From Methylobacterium sp. R2-1 (lineage in GTDB: Bacteria > Pseudomonadota > Alphaproteobacteria > Rhizobiales > Beijerinckiaceae), in contig NZ_JACHWM010000023.1 in assembly GCF_014191355.1 (NCBI RefSeq), positions 1 to 64,000 on the forward strand: 64,000 nucleotides of DNA. Reading direction: 5' to 3'. The notes under the pieces are model-generated. The model did not search any database and had not been told where the DNA came from. It saw only the letters and a program-made list of their open reading frames with translations. Of the stretch, positions 50,761 to 58,024 are shown piece after piece. Position numbers and translations under genes: made by a program. Position 1 is the stretch's first letter; the number at the start of each line of letters is the position of its first letter.

Positions 50761-52239
50761 ATGACGAGCCGAGCGGAAGGTCAGGCCGGGGCCGCAGCAC
50801 CCGAGCGCGTCGCTACCGGCACGGTCGTCGAAACCGACATCGCCGCCCGGCTCGACCGCCTGCCCTTCGGCCGCTTCCACACCCTCGTCATCGTCGCGCT
50901 CGGCATCACCTGGGTGCTCGACGGGCTCGAGGTGACCTTGGCCGGCGCCCTCGTCGGCGCGCTACGCAAGGCGCCGATGTCCTTCACCGAGTTCGACGTC
51001 GGCTTGGCCGCGAGTTCCTACCTCGTCGGCGCGGTCGTCGGTGCCGTCGGCTTCGGCTGGCTCACCGACCGGATCGGGCGCAAGAAACTGTTCTTCATCA
51101 CGCTGGCCCTCTACCTCGCCGCTACCGCGGCCACGGGCCTGTCGTGGAATATCTGGAGCTTCTGCCTGTTCCGCTTCCTCACGGGAGCCGGCATCGGCGG
51201 CGAGTACACCGCGATCAACTCGACCATCCAGGAGCTGATCCCGGCACGCGTGCGCGGCTGGACCGATCTCGTCATCAACGGCTCGTTCTGGATCGGCGCG
51301 GCGCTCGGCTCCTTCCTGTCGATTGCGCTCTTGCGGCCCGAATGGATCGATCCGGCCTATGGCTGGCGCATCGCCTTCTTCGTCGGCGGCGGCATCGGCC
51401 TCGTCATCCTGCTCCTGCGCACCTGGATCCCCGAGAGCCCGCGCTGGCTCGTCACCCACGGCTACGCCGCGGAGGCCGACCGGGTGGTGTCGGGTATCGA
51501 GAAGCGCTTCACGGATGACGGCATCACCCTGCCCCCGCCCGACGAGACGCGCCGCCTCAAGCTCAAGGTCCGCAGCCACACTCCGCTCTCGGAGGTCGCC
51601 AACGCCCTGTTCGTCACGAACCGGCGCCAGACCATGGTCGGCCTCGCGCTGATGATCGCCCAGGCCTTCTTCTACAACGCGCTGTTCTTCACCTACGCGC
51701 TGGTGCTGGAGCGCTTCTACGACGTGCCCGGCGGCGATGTCGGCTGGTATCTCCTGCCCTTCGCGCTCGGCTCCTTCCTCGGCCCGCTGCTGCTCGGCCG
51801 GCTGTTCGACACGGTGGGCCGGCGCCCGATGATCGCCTTCACCTACGGCATCTCGGCGGTGCTGCTCGTCGTGGTCGGCCTCGTCTTCCGCGCCGACATG
51901 CTCGGCCCCTGGGGCCAGACGGCGGCCTGGATGGGCGTGTTCTTCTTCGCCTCCGCGGCGGCGAGTTCCGCCTATCTCACGGTGGCCGAAACCTTCCCGC
52001 TGGAAATTCGCGCGCTGGCGATCGCCGCCTTCTATGCCATCGGCACCGGCATCGGTGGCGTCTCCGGCCCACTCCTGTTCGGCTCACTGGTCGAGACCGG
52101 CTCGCGCGATCTCGTGTTGGTCGGCTACCTCATCGGCGCCGCCTTGATGGCGGTGGCGGCGGTGGTCGGCGCGATCTGGGGGACGGCGGCCGAGGGCAAG
52201 TCGCTGGAGGACGTGTCGAAGCCGCTGGCTTCGGCGTGA
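50761..52239 (+). CDS. MFS transporter, sugar/metabolite-porter type
   Basis: 492-residue inner-membrane permease of the major facilitator superfamily, twelve hydrophobic segments. Porter signatures are present at both halves: GWLTDRIGRKK after helix 2, IPESPRWL after helix 6, and GRLFDTVGRRPM in the second half. The C-terminus is short. These features suit the sugar-porter or related proton-symport branches; the substrate is not predictable. Monocistronic, with the ATG at 50761 supported by CGGAGG upstream. Confidence 0.9.
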   Translation: MTSRAEGQAGAAAPERVATGTVVETDIAARLDRLPFGRFHTLVIVALGITWVLDGLEVTLAGALVGALRKAPMSFTEFDVGLAASSYLVGAVVGAVGFGWLTDRIGRKKLFFITLALYLAATAATGLSWNIWSFCLFRFLTGAGIGGEYTAINSTIQELIPARVRGWTDLVINGSFWIGAALGSFLSIALLRPEWIDPAYGWRIAFFVGGGIGLVILLLRTWIPESPRWLVTHGYAAEADRVVSGIEKRFTDDGITLPPPDETRRLKLKVRSHTPLSEVANALFVTNRRQTMVGLALMIAQAFFYNALFFTYALVLERFYDVPGGDVGWYLLPFALGSFLGPLLLGRLFDTVGRRPMIAFTYGISAVLLVVVGLVFRADMLGPWGQTAAWMGVFFFASAAASSAYLTVAETFPLEIRALAIAAFYAIGTGIGGVSGPLLFGSLVETGSRDLVLVGYLIGAALMAVAAVVGAIWGTAAEGKSLEDVSKPLASA

Positions 52240-52276
52240 GGGCGCCATGGCCGGTCAATCCGGCTCAGCGCATCCT

Positions 52277-52300
52277 CCTCTCCCCGCCTGCAGGGAGAGG
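52277..52300. repeat. CCCCTCTCCCC palindrome, copy 2 (short)
   Basis: CCTCTCCC (52277-52284) pairs with GGGAGAGG (52293-52300), loop of eight. Related to 46588-46618 and 55661-55690. Sits 40 bases after the MFS stop. Confidence 0.6.
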
Positions 52301-52347
52301 GGTGGTCCGGCCAGCAGCGAACAACCGACTTCGACGAACCTCAGGTC

Positions 52348-52938
52348 TCACGTCGGCCGGGAGGACGGTACCGAAGCATTCCGCCGCAGCCAGATCGCCG
52401 AGGCCACCGCCAGCGCGTCGAGCGGCAAGGTCACGGCGCCCTGGCGCTTGCCCCAGAGTTCGAGGCCGCCGAAGCCGACGTGGCGGATCTCCAGCCACGC
52501 ACCGAACGGGAACACCGTCTCGTTGCCCTCGCCGGGGCCGAAACATTCCTCGAAGGCCAGCGGATCGACCATGATCGCGTCGTACTTGGCGAGGTGACTG
52601 GCGATCGCGACCTTCGAGCGGAATGGGCCGCGGTCGCGGCGAAACGAGGCGAAGCAGGGCTCGAACTCCGTGAGCGTCACCCACAGTTTGCCGCCGATGC
52701 GGAGGTAAGGCGGGTTCGGACCCTCGGCGCCGAAATTCTCCAATCCCCAGCCCGCTTCGCTCATCAGCGATTCCGCGAGCGTCACGGGTTGGCCGGGCGG
52801 GGCAGCGGCCGGCCGCTCATCCACCGCGCCCGGGGGTTCGGCGGGCAGGCCGGGTCCGCTCACAACGTTCTCGACCAAGCCGCCCGGGTTCGAGCCACTC
52901 TGGAGAGAGCCGCTCTCGGTCACGCCACCGTGGATCAT
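52348..52938 (-). CDS. Hypothetical protein, unknown
   Basis: 196 residues from ATG 52938 (an ATG at 52983 would add 15). Low-complexity Gly/Pro/Ser N-terminus to about residue 50, then an ordered C-terminal domain with MSEAGWGLENFG, YLRIGGKLWVTLTEFEPCF, AIMVDPLAFEECFGPG and FGAWLEIRHVGFGGLELWG. No membrane segment or family recognised. Convergent with the MFS gene. Confidence 0.6.
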   Translation of the reverse strand: MIHGGVTESGSLQSGSNPGGLVENVVSGPGLPAEPPGAVDERPAAAPPGQPVTLAESLMSEAGWGLENFGAEGPNPPYLRIGGKLWVTLTEFEPCFASFRRDRGPFRSKVAIASHLAKYDAIMVDPLAFEECFGPGEGNETVFPFGAWLEIRHVGFGGLELWGKRQGAVTLPLDALAVASAIWLRRNASVPSSRPT

Positions 52939-53081
52939 GCCACGTCCTCGCGCCTGCCGCCGCTCCATGGGAGCGGCCAGCAAGCATTATTTCTCATTTG
53001 TCGCGAGGGGGCGAGCAGTTTCTTTCATGAGGTCGACCGCTGCCCGAAGGAAACGGGTGCAGCGGCCCGATCCAGAGAACA

Positions 53082-53783
53082 TTAGTCCTCGTCGTCCTCG
53101 TCGATGCGGCTCATGCCCTTGAGCTTGGCGAAGACCGCGTCGGCGTTGAGATCCTCCTCGTCACGCTCCTCCTCCCGCTCCGCGGCGGCCGGGGCGGTCG
53201 AGACCTCGGTCGGCAGGAGCTTGGCGCCGCCATCCGTCGGCAGCACCGCGGGGCGGTCCTTGGCGGCGCGCTGCACCTCGAAGTCGAGGTCGATCTGCGA
53301 GCAGAGGCCGAGCGTCACCGGATCCATCGGCTGGAGCGAGGCGGAGTTCCAGTGGGTCCGCTCGCGGATCTGCTGGATCGTCGCCTTGGTGGTGCCGACG
53401 AGCCGGATGATCTGCGCGTCCTTCAGCTCGGGATGGTTGCGGATGAGCCAGAGGATCGCGTTCGGTCGATCCTGACGGCGCGAGAGCGGCGTGTAGCGCG
53501 GGCCCTTGGTGGTGCGCTTGACCTCCGGCAGCTTCACCTTCGAAACCGCGACCTTGAGCCGATAATGCGGCGACTTCTGCGCCTTTTCGATCTCGTCACG
53601 GGTAAGCTGGCCGGTGGTGATCGGATCGAGCCCCTTGATGCCCGCGGCGACCTCGCCGTCGGCGATGCCCTTCACCTCGAGCGGGTGCAGCTTGCAGAAG
53701 TCGGCGATCTGCTCGAAGGCGAGCGAGGTATTCTCGACGAGCCACACGGCGGTCGCCTTGGGCATCAGCGGACCTTGGGACAT
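53082..53783 (-). CDS. trcR: Cell-cycle transcriptional regulator TrcR (DUF1013)
   Basis: 233 residues. DUF1013 protein, conserved in alphaproteobacteria and described as the cell-cycle regulator TrcR in Caulobacter. Landmarks are the start MSQGPLMPKATAVWLVENTS and LAFEQIADFCKLHPLEVKGI. A further segment, RPNAILWLIRNHPELKDAQI then RLVGTTKATIQQIRERTHW, looks like a winged-helix/HTH unit. The tail is acidic (EEERDEEDLNADAV ... DEDDED). ATG 53783 fits the family start; longer reading frame ahead has no support. Monocistronic. Confidence 0.88.
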   Translation of the reverse strand: MSQGPLMPKATAVWLVENTSLAFEQIADFCKLHPLEVKGIADGEVAAGIKGLDPITTGQLTRDEIEKAQKSPHYRLKVAVSKVKLPEVKRTTKGPRYTPLSRRQDRPNAILWLIRNHPELKDAQIIRLVGTTKATIQQIRERTHWNSASLQPMDPVTLGLCSQIDLDFEVQRAAKDRPAVLPTDGGAKLLPTEVSTAPAAAEREEERDEEDLNADAVFAKLKGMSRIDEDDED

Positions 53784-53972
53784 CGGACAAAGCTCCAGGC
53801 GGTTTTTCGTGGTTCGCGGCGGGGAAAGGCGCGGGATTCGAAGAAAGGCTCTCCCGCGGCCTCCGGCCCGGTCAGGCCCGAAGGATCCCATGTCGCGATG
53901 AATGAGGGGATTGCCTCTTATACAGGCGGGACCGGGCGTTGCGCAATTGCATTGACCGTCAAGATCCTTCCA

Positions 53973-54863
53973 TCACGCGTCCCCCAGGGTGGGCACGCGC
54001 CCCTCTAAGGCGGGGCGCAGCGGCACGACCTCGGCGGCGACATGGTCCATGAAGGCGCGCACCCGCGCGGCGTGGCGCAGGTCGGGATGGGTCAGGAGCC
54101 AGAGCGTGCCGGCAAGGTCAGGCTCCGGCGCCGAGAGGCGGCGCAGGCGCGCGAGCCGGTCGCCGCGGTAGCAGGGCAGCGGGCCGATGCCGACGCCCTC
54201 GGAGATCGCCTCGCACAGGCCCTGCACGGTGTTGAGGCGCAAAGCCACGCGCTCCGGCCCGGCGCGGGCGGCGACGAAGCGGGCGAAGAGGCCGCCGGCC
54301 ACGGCCTCGCTCGGACTGACCCAGTCGGCATCGGCACCGTCCTCCTCCCCCTGTGCCGGCCCGTAGACCGCCCAGGCGATGGTGGCGAGCCGGCGCCCGA
54401 CGAGGTTGAGCGGCGGATCGCGGGTGGCGCGCAGCGCCACATCCGCATCGCGGCGTGACAGGTTCAGCGCCTCCTCCGAGACGAGGAGCTCGATCTGGAC
54501 CTTCGGGTAGCGCGTCCGGAAGCGGCCGAGCATCGGCATCAGGAAATCGGTGACCAGCGTCGCCGCGGCGGTCACGCGCAGAAGGCCCGAGGGCGTCTGC
54601 GCCCGGTCGGCGACCTCCCGGTCGAAGCGGGTGACCTCCTCCTCCATCCGCGTGGCCGCGGCGGCCATCGCCTCGCCGGCGGGCGTCGGCACGTAGCCCG
54701 AGCGGTGGCGCTCGAACAGGCGCGCGCCGAGCCCCGCCTCGACCGCCGCGAGCCGGCGAAAGGCCGTTGAGGGATTGATGCCGAGATGCGCGGCAGCCGG
54801 CGCCAGCGCCCCCCGCTCGGCGATGGCCCGCACGAGGCGGAACTCGTCCCAGGCCACCGACAC
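53973..54863 (-). CDS. LysR-family transcriptional regulator
   Basis: 296-residue regulator. The N-terminal winged-helix domain has the recognition stretch GALAPAAAHLGINPSTAFRRLAAVEAGLGARLFER (in parts: helix at residues 18-48). A periplasmic-binding-like effector domain starts around 90 (GLLRVTAAATLVTDFLMPML). The GTG at 54863 has GAGGAGG about nine bases upstream and is preferred over a TTG at 54893. Divergent from wrbA, 190 bases apart, so it probably controls that gene; quinone or redox stress is a natural signal but unproven. Confidence 0.88.
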   Translation of the reverse strand: MSVAWDEFRLVRAIAERGALAPAAAHLGINPSTAFRRLAAVEAGLGARLFERHRSGYVPTPAGEAMAAAATRMEEEVTRFDREVADRAQTPSGLLRVTAAATLVTDFLMPMLGRFRTRYPKVQIELLVSEEALNLSRRDADVALRATRDPPLNLVGRRLATIAWAVYGPAQGEEDGADADWVSPSEAVAGGLFARFVAARAGPERVALRLNTVQGLCEAISEGVGIGPLPCYRGDRLARLRRLSAPEPDLAGTLWLLTHPDLRHAARVRAFMDHVAAEVVPLRPALEGRVPTLGDA

Positions 54864-55052
54864 CGCGTCGTCCTCCTCGTTGCAAGTCTGCAAGGACGAT
54901 CTTGCACGACAGGGCGTTTCTGCAAACAGGACGAACCGCCATACTCACCCACGCATTCGACGCTCGGGCCGCCATGGGCGCATCGTCTTCCGTCCGAGGA
55001 CGGACATCAGCTTTCGGACGATGCGCCGGGCCCGCGAACAGGAGAGACGACG

Positions 55053-55652
55053 ATGGCGAAGGTTCTGGTGCTCTACTACTCGTCCTGGGGCCACGTGGAG
55101 CAGATGGCCAAGGCCGTGGCCGAGGGCGCTCGCGAGGCCGGGGCCGAGGTCGCGGTCAAGCGCGTGCCGGAACTGGTGCCGGAAGAGGTGGCCAAACAGT
55201 TCCACTACAAGCTCGACCAAGAGGCGCCGTTCGCCACCGTCGAGGAACTGGCCGATTACGACGCGATCATCTTCGGCACGCCGACCCGCTACGGCAACAT
55301 GGCCTCGCAGATGAAGCAGTTCATCGACCAGACCGGCGGCCTCTGGGCCCGGGGCGCACTCGTCGGCAAGGTCGGCTCGGCCTTCACCTCGACCGCCTCG
55401 CAGCACGGCGGACAGGAGACCACGCTGACGAGCTTCCACACCGTGATGTTCCACCACGGCATGGTGGTGGTGGGCCTGCCCTACAGCTTCGCGGGCCAGA
55501 ACGGCGTCGAGCAGGTGAAGGGCAACACCCCCTACGGCGCCACCACGATCGCCGATGGCGACGGCTCGCGTCAGCCCTCCCCGGTCGAACTCGACGGAGC
55601 CCGCTTCCAGGGCCGCCACGTGGCGGGCATTGCGGCCAAGCTCGCGGGTTGA
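55053..55652 (+). CDS. wrbA: NAD(P)H:quinone oxidoreductase WrbA
   Basis: Flavodoxin-like FMN enzyme reducing quinones by two electrons, protecting from quinone stress. 199 residues. It has MAKVLVLYYSSWGHVEQMA (FMN phosphate loop), the conserved FGTPTRYGNMASQMKQFIDQTGGLW motif in part, the GSAFTSTASQHGGQETTL loop and FHTVMFHHGM. GGAGAG precedes the ATG at 55053. Divergent from the LysR regulator. The end is followed by a palindrome that can terminate transcription from both sides. Confidence 0.93.
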   Translation: MAKVLVLYYSSWGHVEQMAKAVAEGAREAGAEVAVKRVPELVPEEVAKQFHYKLDQEAPFATVEELADYDAIIFGTPTRYGNMASQMKQFIDQTGGLWARGALVGKVGSAFTSTASQHGGQETTLTSFHTVMFHHGMVVVGLPYSFAGQNGVEQVKGNTPYGATTIADGDGSRQPSPVELDGARFQGRHVAGIAAKLAG

Positions 55653-55660
55653 GGCAGGTT

Positions 55661-55690
55661 TCCCCTCTCCCCACACGCGGGGAGAGGGGA
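55661..55690. repeat. CCCCTCTCCCC palindrome, copy 3, between convergent genes
   Basis: TCCCCTCTCCCC (55661-55672) pairs perfectly with GGGGAGAGGGGA (55679-55690), loop ACACGC. Between the stops of wrbA and the DsbD-like gene, so it may also serve as terminator, though there is no T tract. Confidence 0.75.
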
Positions 55691-55711
55691 TGAGCAGGAC
55701 TGATCGAGGCC

Positions 55712-57835
55712 CTACTGAGCCGCCGCGACGTTCCTCTGCCCGATGGCGGCGAGCACGGTCCCTTCGGTCAGAATCTGCGGCAGTACCTGCGCCTCGCCCT
55801 GGCCGCGATAGACGAGGTAGAGCGGCACGCCGCTGCGGCCGTGGCGCTCCAAGAGGCGGGTGATCTCCGGGTTCTGGTTGGTCCAGTCGCCCTTCAGGTA
55901 CACCACCTGCCCTGCCCGGAACGCCGCCTGCACGCCGTCTCGGGCGAGCACCGTGCGCTCGTTGACCTGGCAGGTGATGCACCACGCCGCCGTCATGTCC
56001 ACGAACACCGTCCGTCCCTCGGCCCTGAGCGCGTCGAGGCGGGCCTGCGTGAACGCCTCCTCGCCCTGTGCCAGCGCGGCGTTGCGTGCGGAGGCGCGGT
56101 CGCCGTCGAGGACGGCGACGAGGCCGAGCGCTGCCGCGAGTGCCGCGACGGCCGCCATGCGACCGAAGCCGGTGCCGAGCCGGCCCGCTCCGCGCGCCCG
56201 TTCCCAGGCCCAGGCAGCGAGCGCCACGAGCACGAGACCGGTGAGCCCCGCGAGCAGCCCGTTGGGCCCGACCTGCTGCGCCAGCACCCAGACGAGCCAC
56301 GCCACCGTGCCGTAGACGGGGAAGGCGAGCGCACCCTTCAGCACGTCCATCCAGGCGCCGGGCCGCGGCAGCAGGCGAAGCGCCTGCGGAAACAGCGTCA
56401 GCGCCAGGAATGGCAGGGCGAGCCCGAGGCCGAGGCTCGCGAACACGATGAGCGCGGCGAGCGGCGATTGCGTCAGCGCAAAGCCCACCGCCGCTCCCAT
56501 GAACGGCGCCGTGCACGGGGTCGCGACCAGGGTCGCCAGCACGCCGGTGAAGAACGAGCCCTGGTAGCCCGCCCGCCGCGTCAGGCCATCGCCGAGCCCG
56601 ACGATCCCGCCGCCGAGATGCACCGCTCCCGACAGACTCAGGCCCATGGCGAACAGCCCGTAGGCGAGGAGGGCCACCACCACCGGCGACTGGAGCTGGA
56701 AGCCCCAGCCGATCCCGGCGCCCCCCGCCTTCAACGCGATCAGGAGCCCGGCGAGCCCGAGGAAGCTCGCGAGCACGCCCGCGGTGTAGGCAAGCCCGTG
56801 CAGCCGCACGCGGGTGGCGGATTCGCCCGCCTGTCGCACGAGGCTCAGCACCTTGATCGAGAGGACGGGGAAGACGCAGGGCATCAGGTTGAGGAGGAGG
56901 CCGCCGATGAGCGCCAGCCCCGCGGCGCTCCACAGCGTCAGGCTCTCGTCCTCCGGCGCGGGCAGCACCTCGGGCGCGGTGGGAACGGCAGCGGCGGTCG
57001 TCGGTGCGGGGGTGGGCTCAGGTCCGAGGGCGTAGGCCCGGCGCGCGCCGTCGTCGGTGAAGGCGAGCACGCCGGCGAGCGTCTCGGGCGGCTGCCCCGT
57101 ATCGCCCGGGGTCAGGGTGAGGTGCAGGCCGGCGGCATCGACGGTCAAATCCTGCAGGGCGGCATTGTCGAGAGCGCCTTCCGAATAGGGAAAGAAAGCA
57201 GCCTCGGTCACGCCCGCGAGGCCCGGCCGGTCGAGATGCAGCACCAGCCGGTCGCCCTCGCGGGTGGTGCGGACGGGGCCGGGCACGGCCTCGGGGAGGG
57301 CGGCGCGGGCGCGGGCGAACAGGGCGGCCTGTCCCGAGGCCGGCGCCGCGGAGGCCGCCACCGGCACGTCGAGGCTCAGCTCCGCCGAGCCCGGAATGCA
57401 GATCTCCTCGCAGACGAGGTAGGACAGCGTGCCGGAGAGCCGCACCGTTTCGCCGACCCTGGCGCTCTCGGGCACGGTGAGCGGCACCAGCAGGGTGACG
57501 GCGCCCTCGTAGCCGAAATTCATCAGGGTCTGGACCGGGATGCGCTCCGGGACCGGCCACTGCACCGGGCCGACCGAGAATTCGGCGGGCAGACGCCAGA
57601 CCATCTCCGGCGGCAGGCCGGAATCGCCGGGATTGCGCCAGTAGACGTGCCAGCCCGGCTTCATCGCCATGTGCAGGCCGAGCGTCACGGTACGACCGGG
57701 GACCAGCGCCTCGCTCTCGGCGACGAGGCTCGCGCGCACGAGATCCTTGGCCTTCGCGGCCGTCATCACCCCCTGCGCCCCGGCAAGGCCAGGGGCGGCA
57801 AGCGTCAGGAGGAGGACGAGGAGGAGACGGAGCAT
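55712..57835 (-). CDS. DsbD-like protein-disulfide reductase
   Basis: 707-residue inner-membrane thiol electron carrier passing reducing power to the periplasm. The N-terminus is a signal (MLRLLLVLLLTLAAPG) and a periplasmic domain with CEEICIPG. Eight or nine membrane helices fill about residues 300-570, with the redox cysteines in NLMPCVFPVLSIK and ATPCTAPFMG. A C-terminal thioredoxin-like domain carries WCITCQVN (CxxC). These three pieces are the alpha, beta and gamma parts of DsbD/ScsB. Partner of periplasmic isomerases or copper-stress proteins; not adjacent here. Confidence 0.9.
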   Translation of the reverse strand: MLRLLLVLLLTLAAPGLAGAQGVMTAAKAKDLVRASLVAESEALVPGRTVTLGLHMAMKPGWHVYWRNPGDSGLPPEMVWRLPAEFSVGPVQWPVPERIPVQTLMNFGYEGAVTLLVPLTVPESARVGETVRLSGTLSYLVCEEICIPGSAELSLDVPVAASAAPASGQAALFARARAALPEAVPGPVRTTREGDRLVLHLDRPGLAGVTEAAFFPYSEGALDNAALQDLTVDAAGLHLTLTPGDTGQPPETLAGVLAFTDDGARRAYALGPEPTPAPTTAAAVPTAPEVLPAPEDESLTLWSAAGLALIGGLLLNLMPCVFPVLSIKVLSLVRQAGESATRVRLHGLAYTAGVLASFLGLAGLLIALKAGGAGIGWGFQLQSPVVVALLAYGLFAMGLSLSGAVHLGGGIVGLGDGLTRRAGYQGSFFTGVLATLVATPCTAPFMGAAVGFALTQSPLAALIVFASLGLGLALPFLALTLFPQALRLLPRPGAWMDVLKGALAFPVYGTVAWLVWVLAQQVGPNGLLAGLTGLVLVALAAWAWERARGAGRLGTGFGRMAAVAALAAALGLVAVLDGDRASARNAALAQGEEAFTQARLDALRAEGRTVFVDMTAAWCITCQVNERTVLARDGVQAAFRAGQVVYLKGDWTNQNPEITRLLERHGRSGVPLYLVYRGQGEAQVLPQILTEGTVLAAIGQRNVAAAQ

Positions 57836-58024
57836 CGATCTGTTTCCGAGCGGCCCGGTGCCCCCGCCCCCATGTGGATGGTGCGACCCCGGGCAACCCG
57901 AGACCGCGGAGGGAGAATACGACGGTCGGGCCGGAGCGGGCCGGCTGGCATCAGCGCACGCTCTATAGCAGACCTGCTCCGCCCCGTGAGCCGCACGGCC
58001 CCGCGGCCTCGAACCGCGCCTTCT

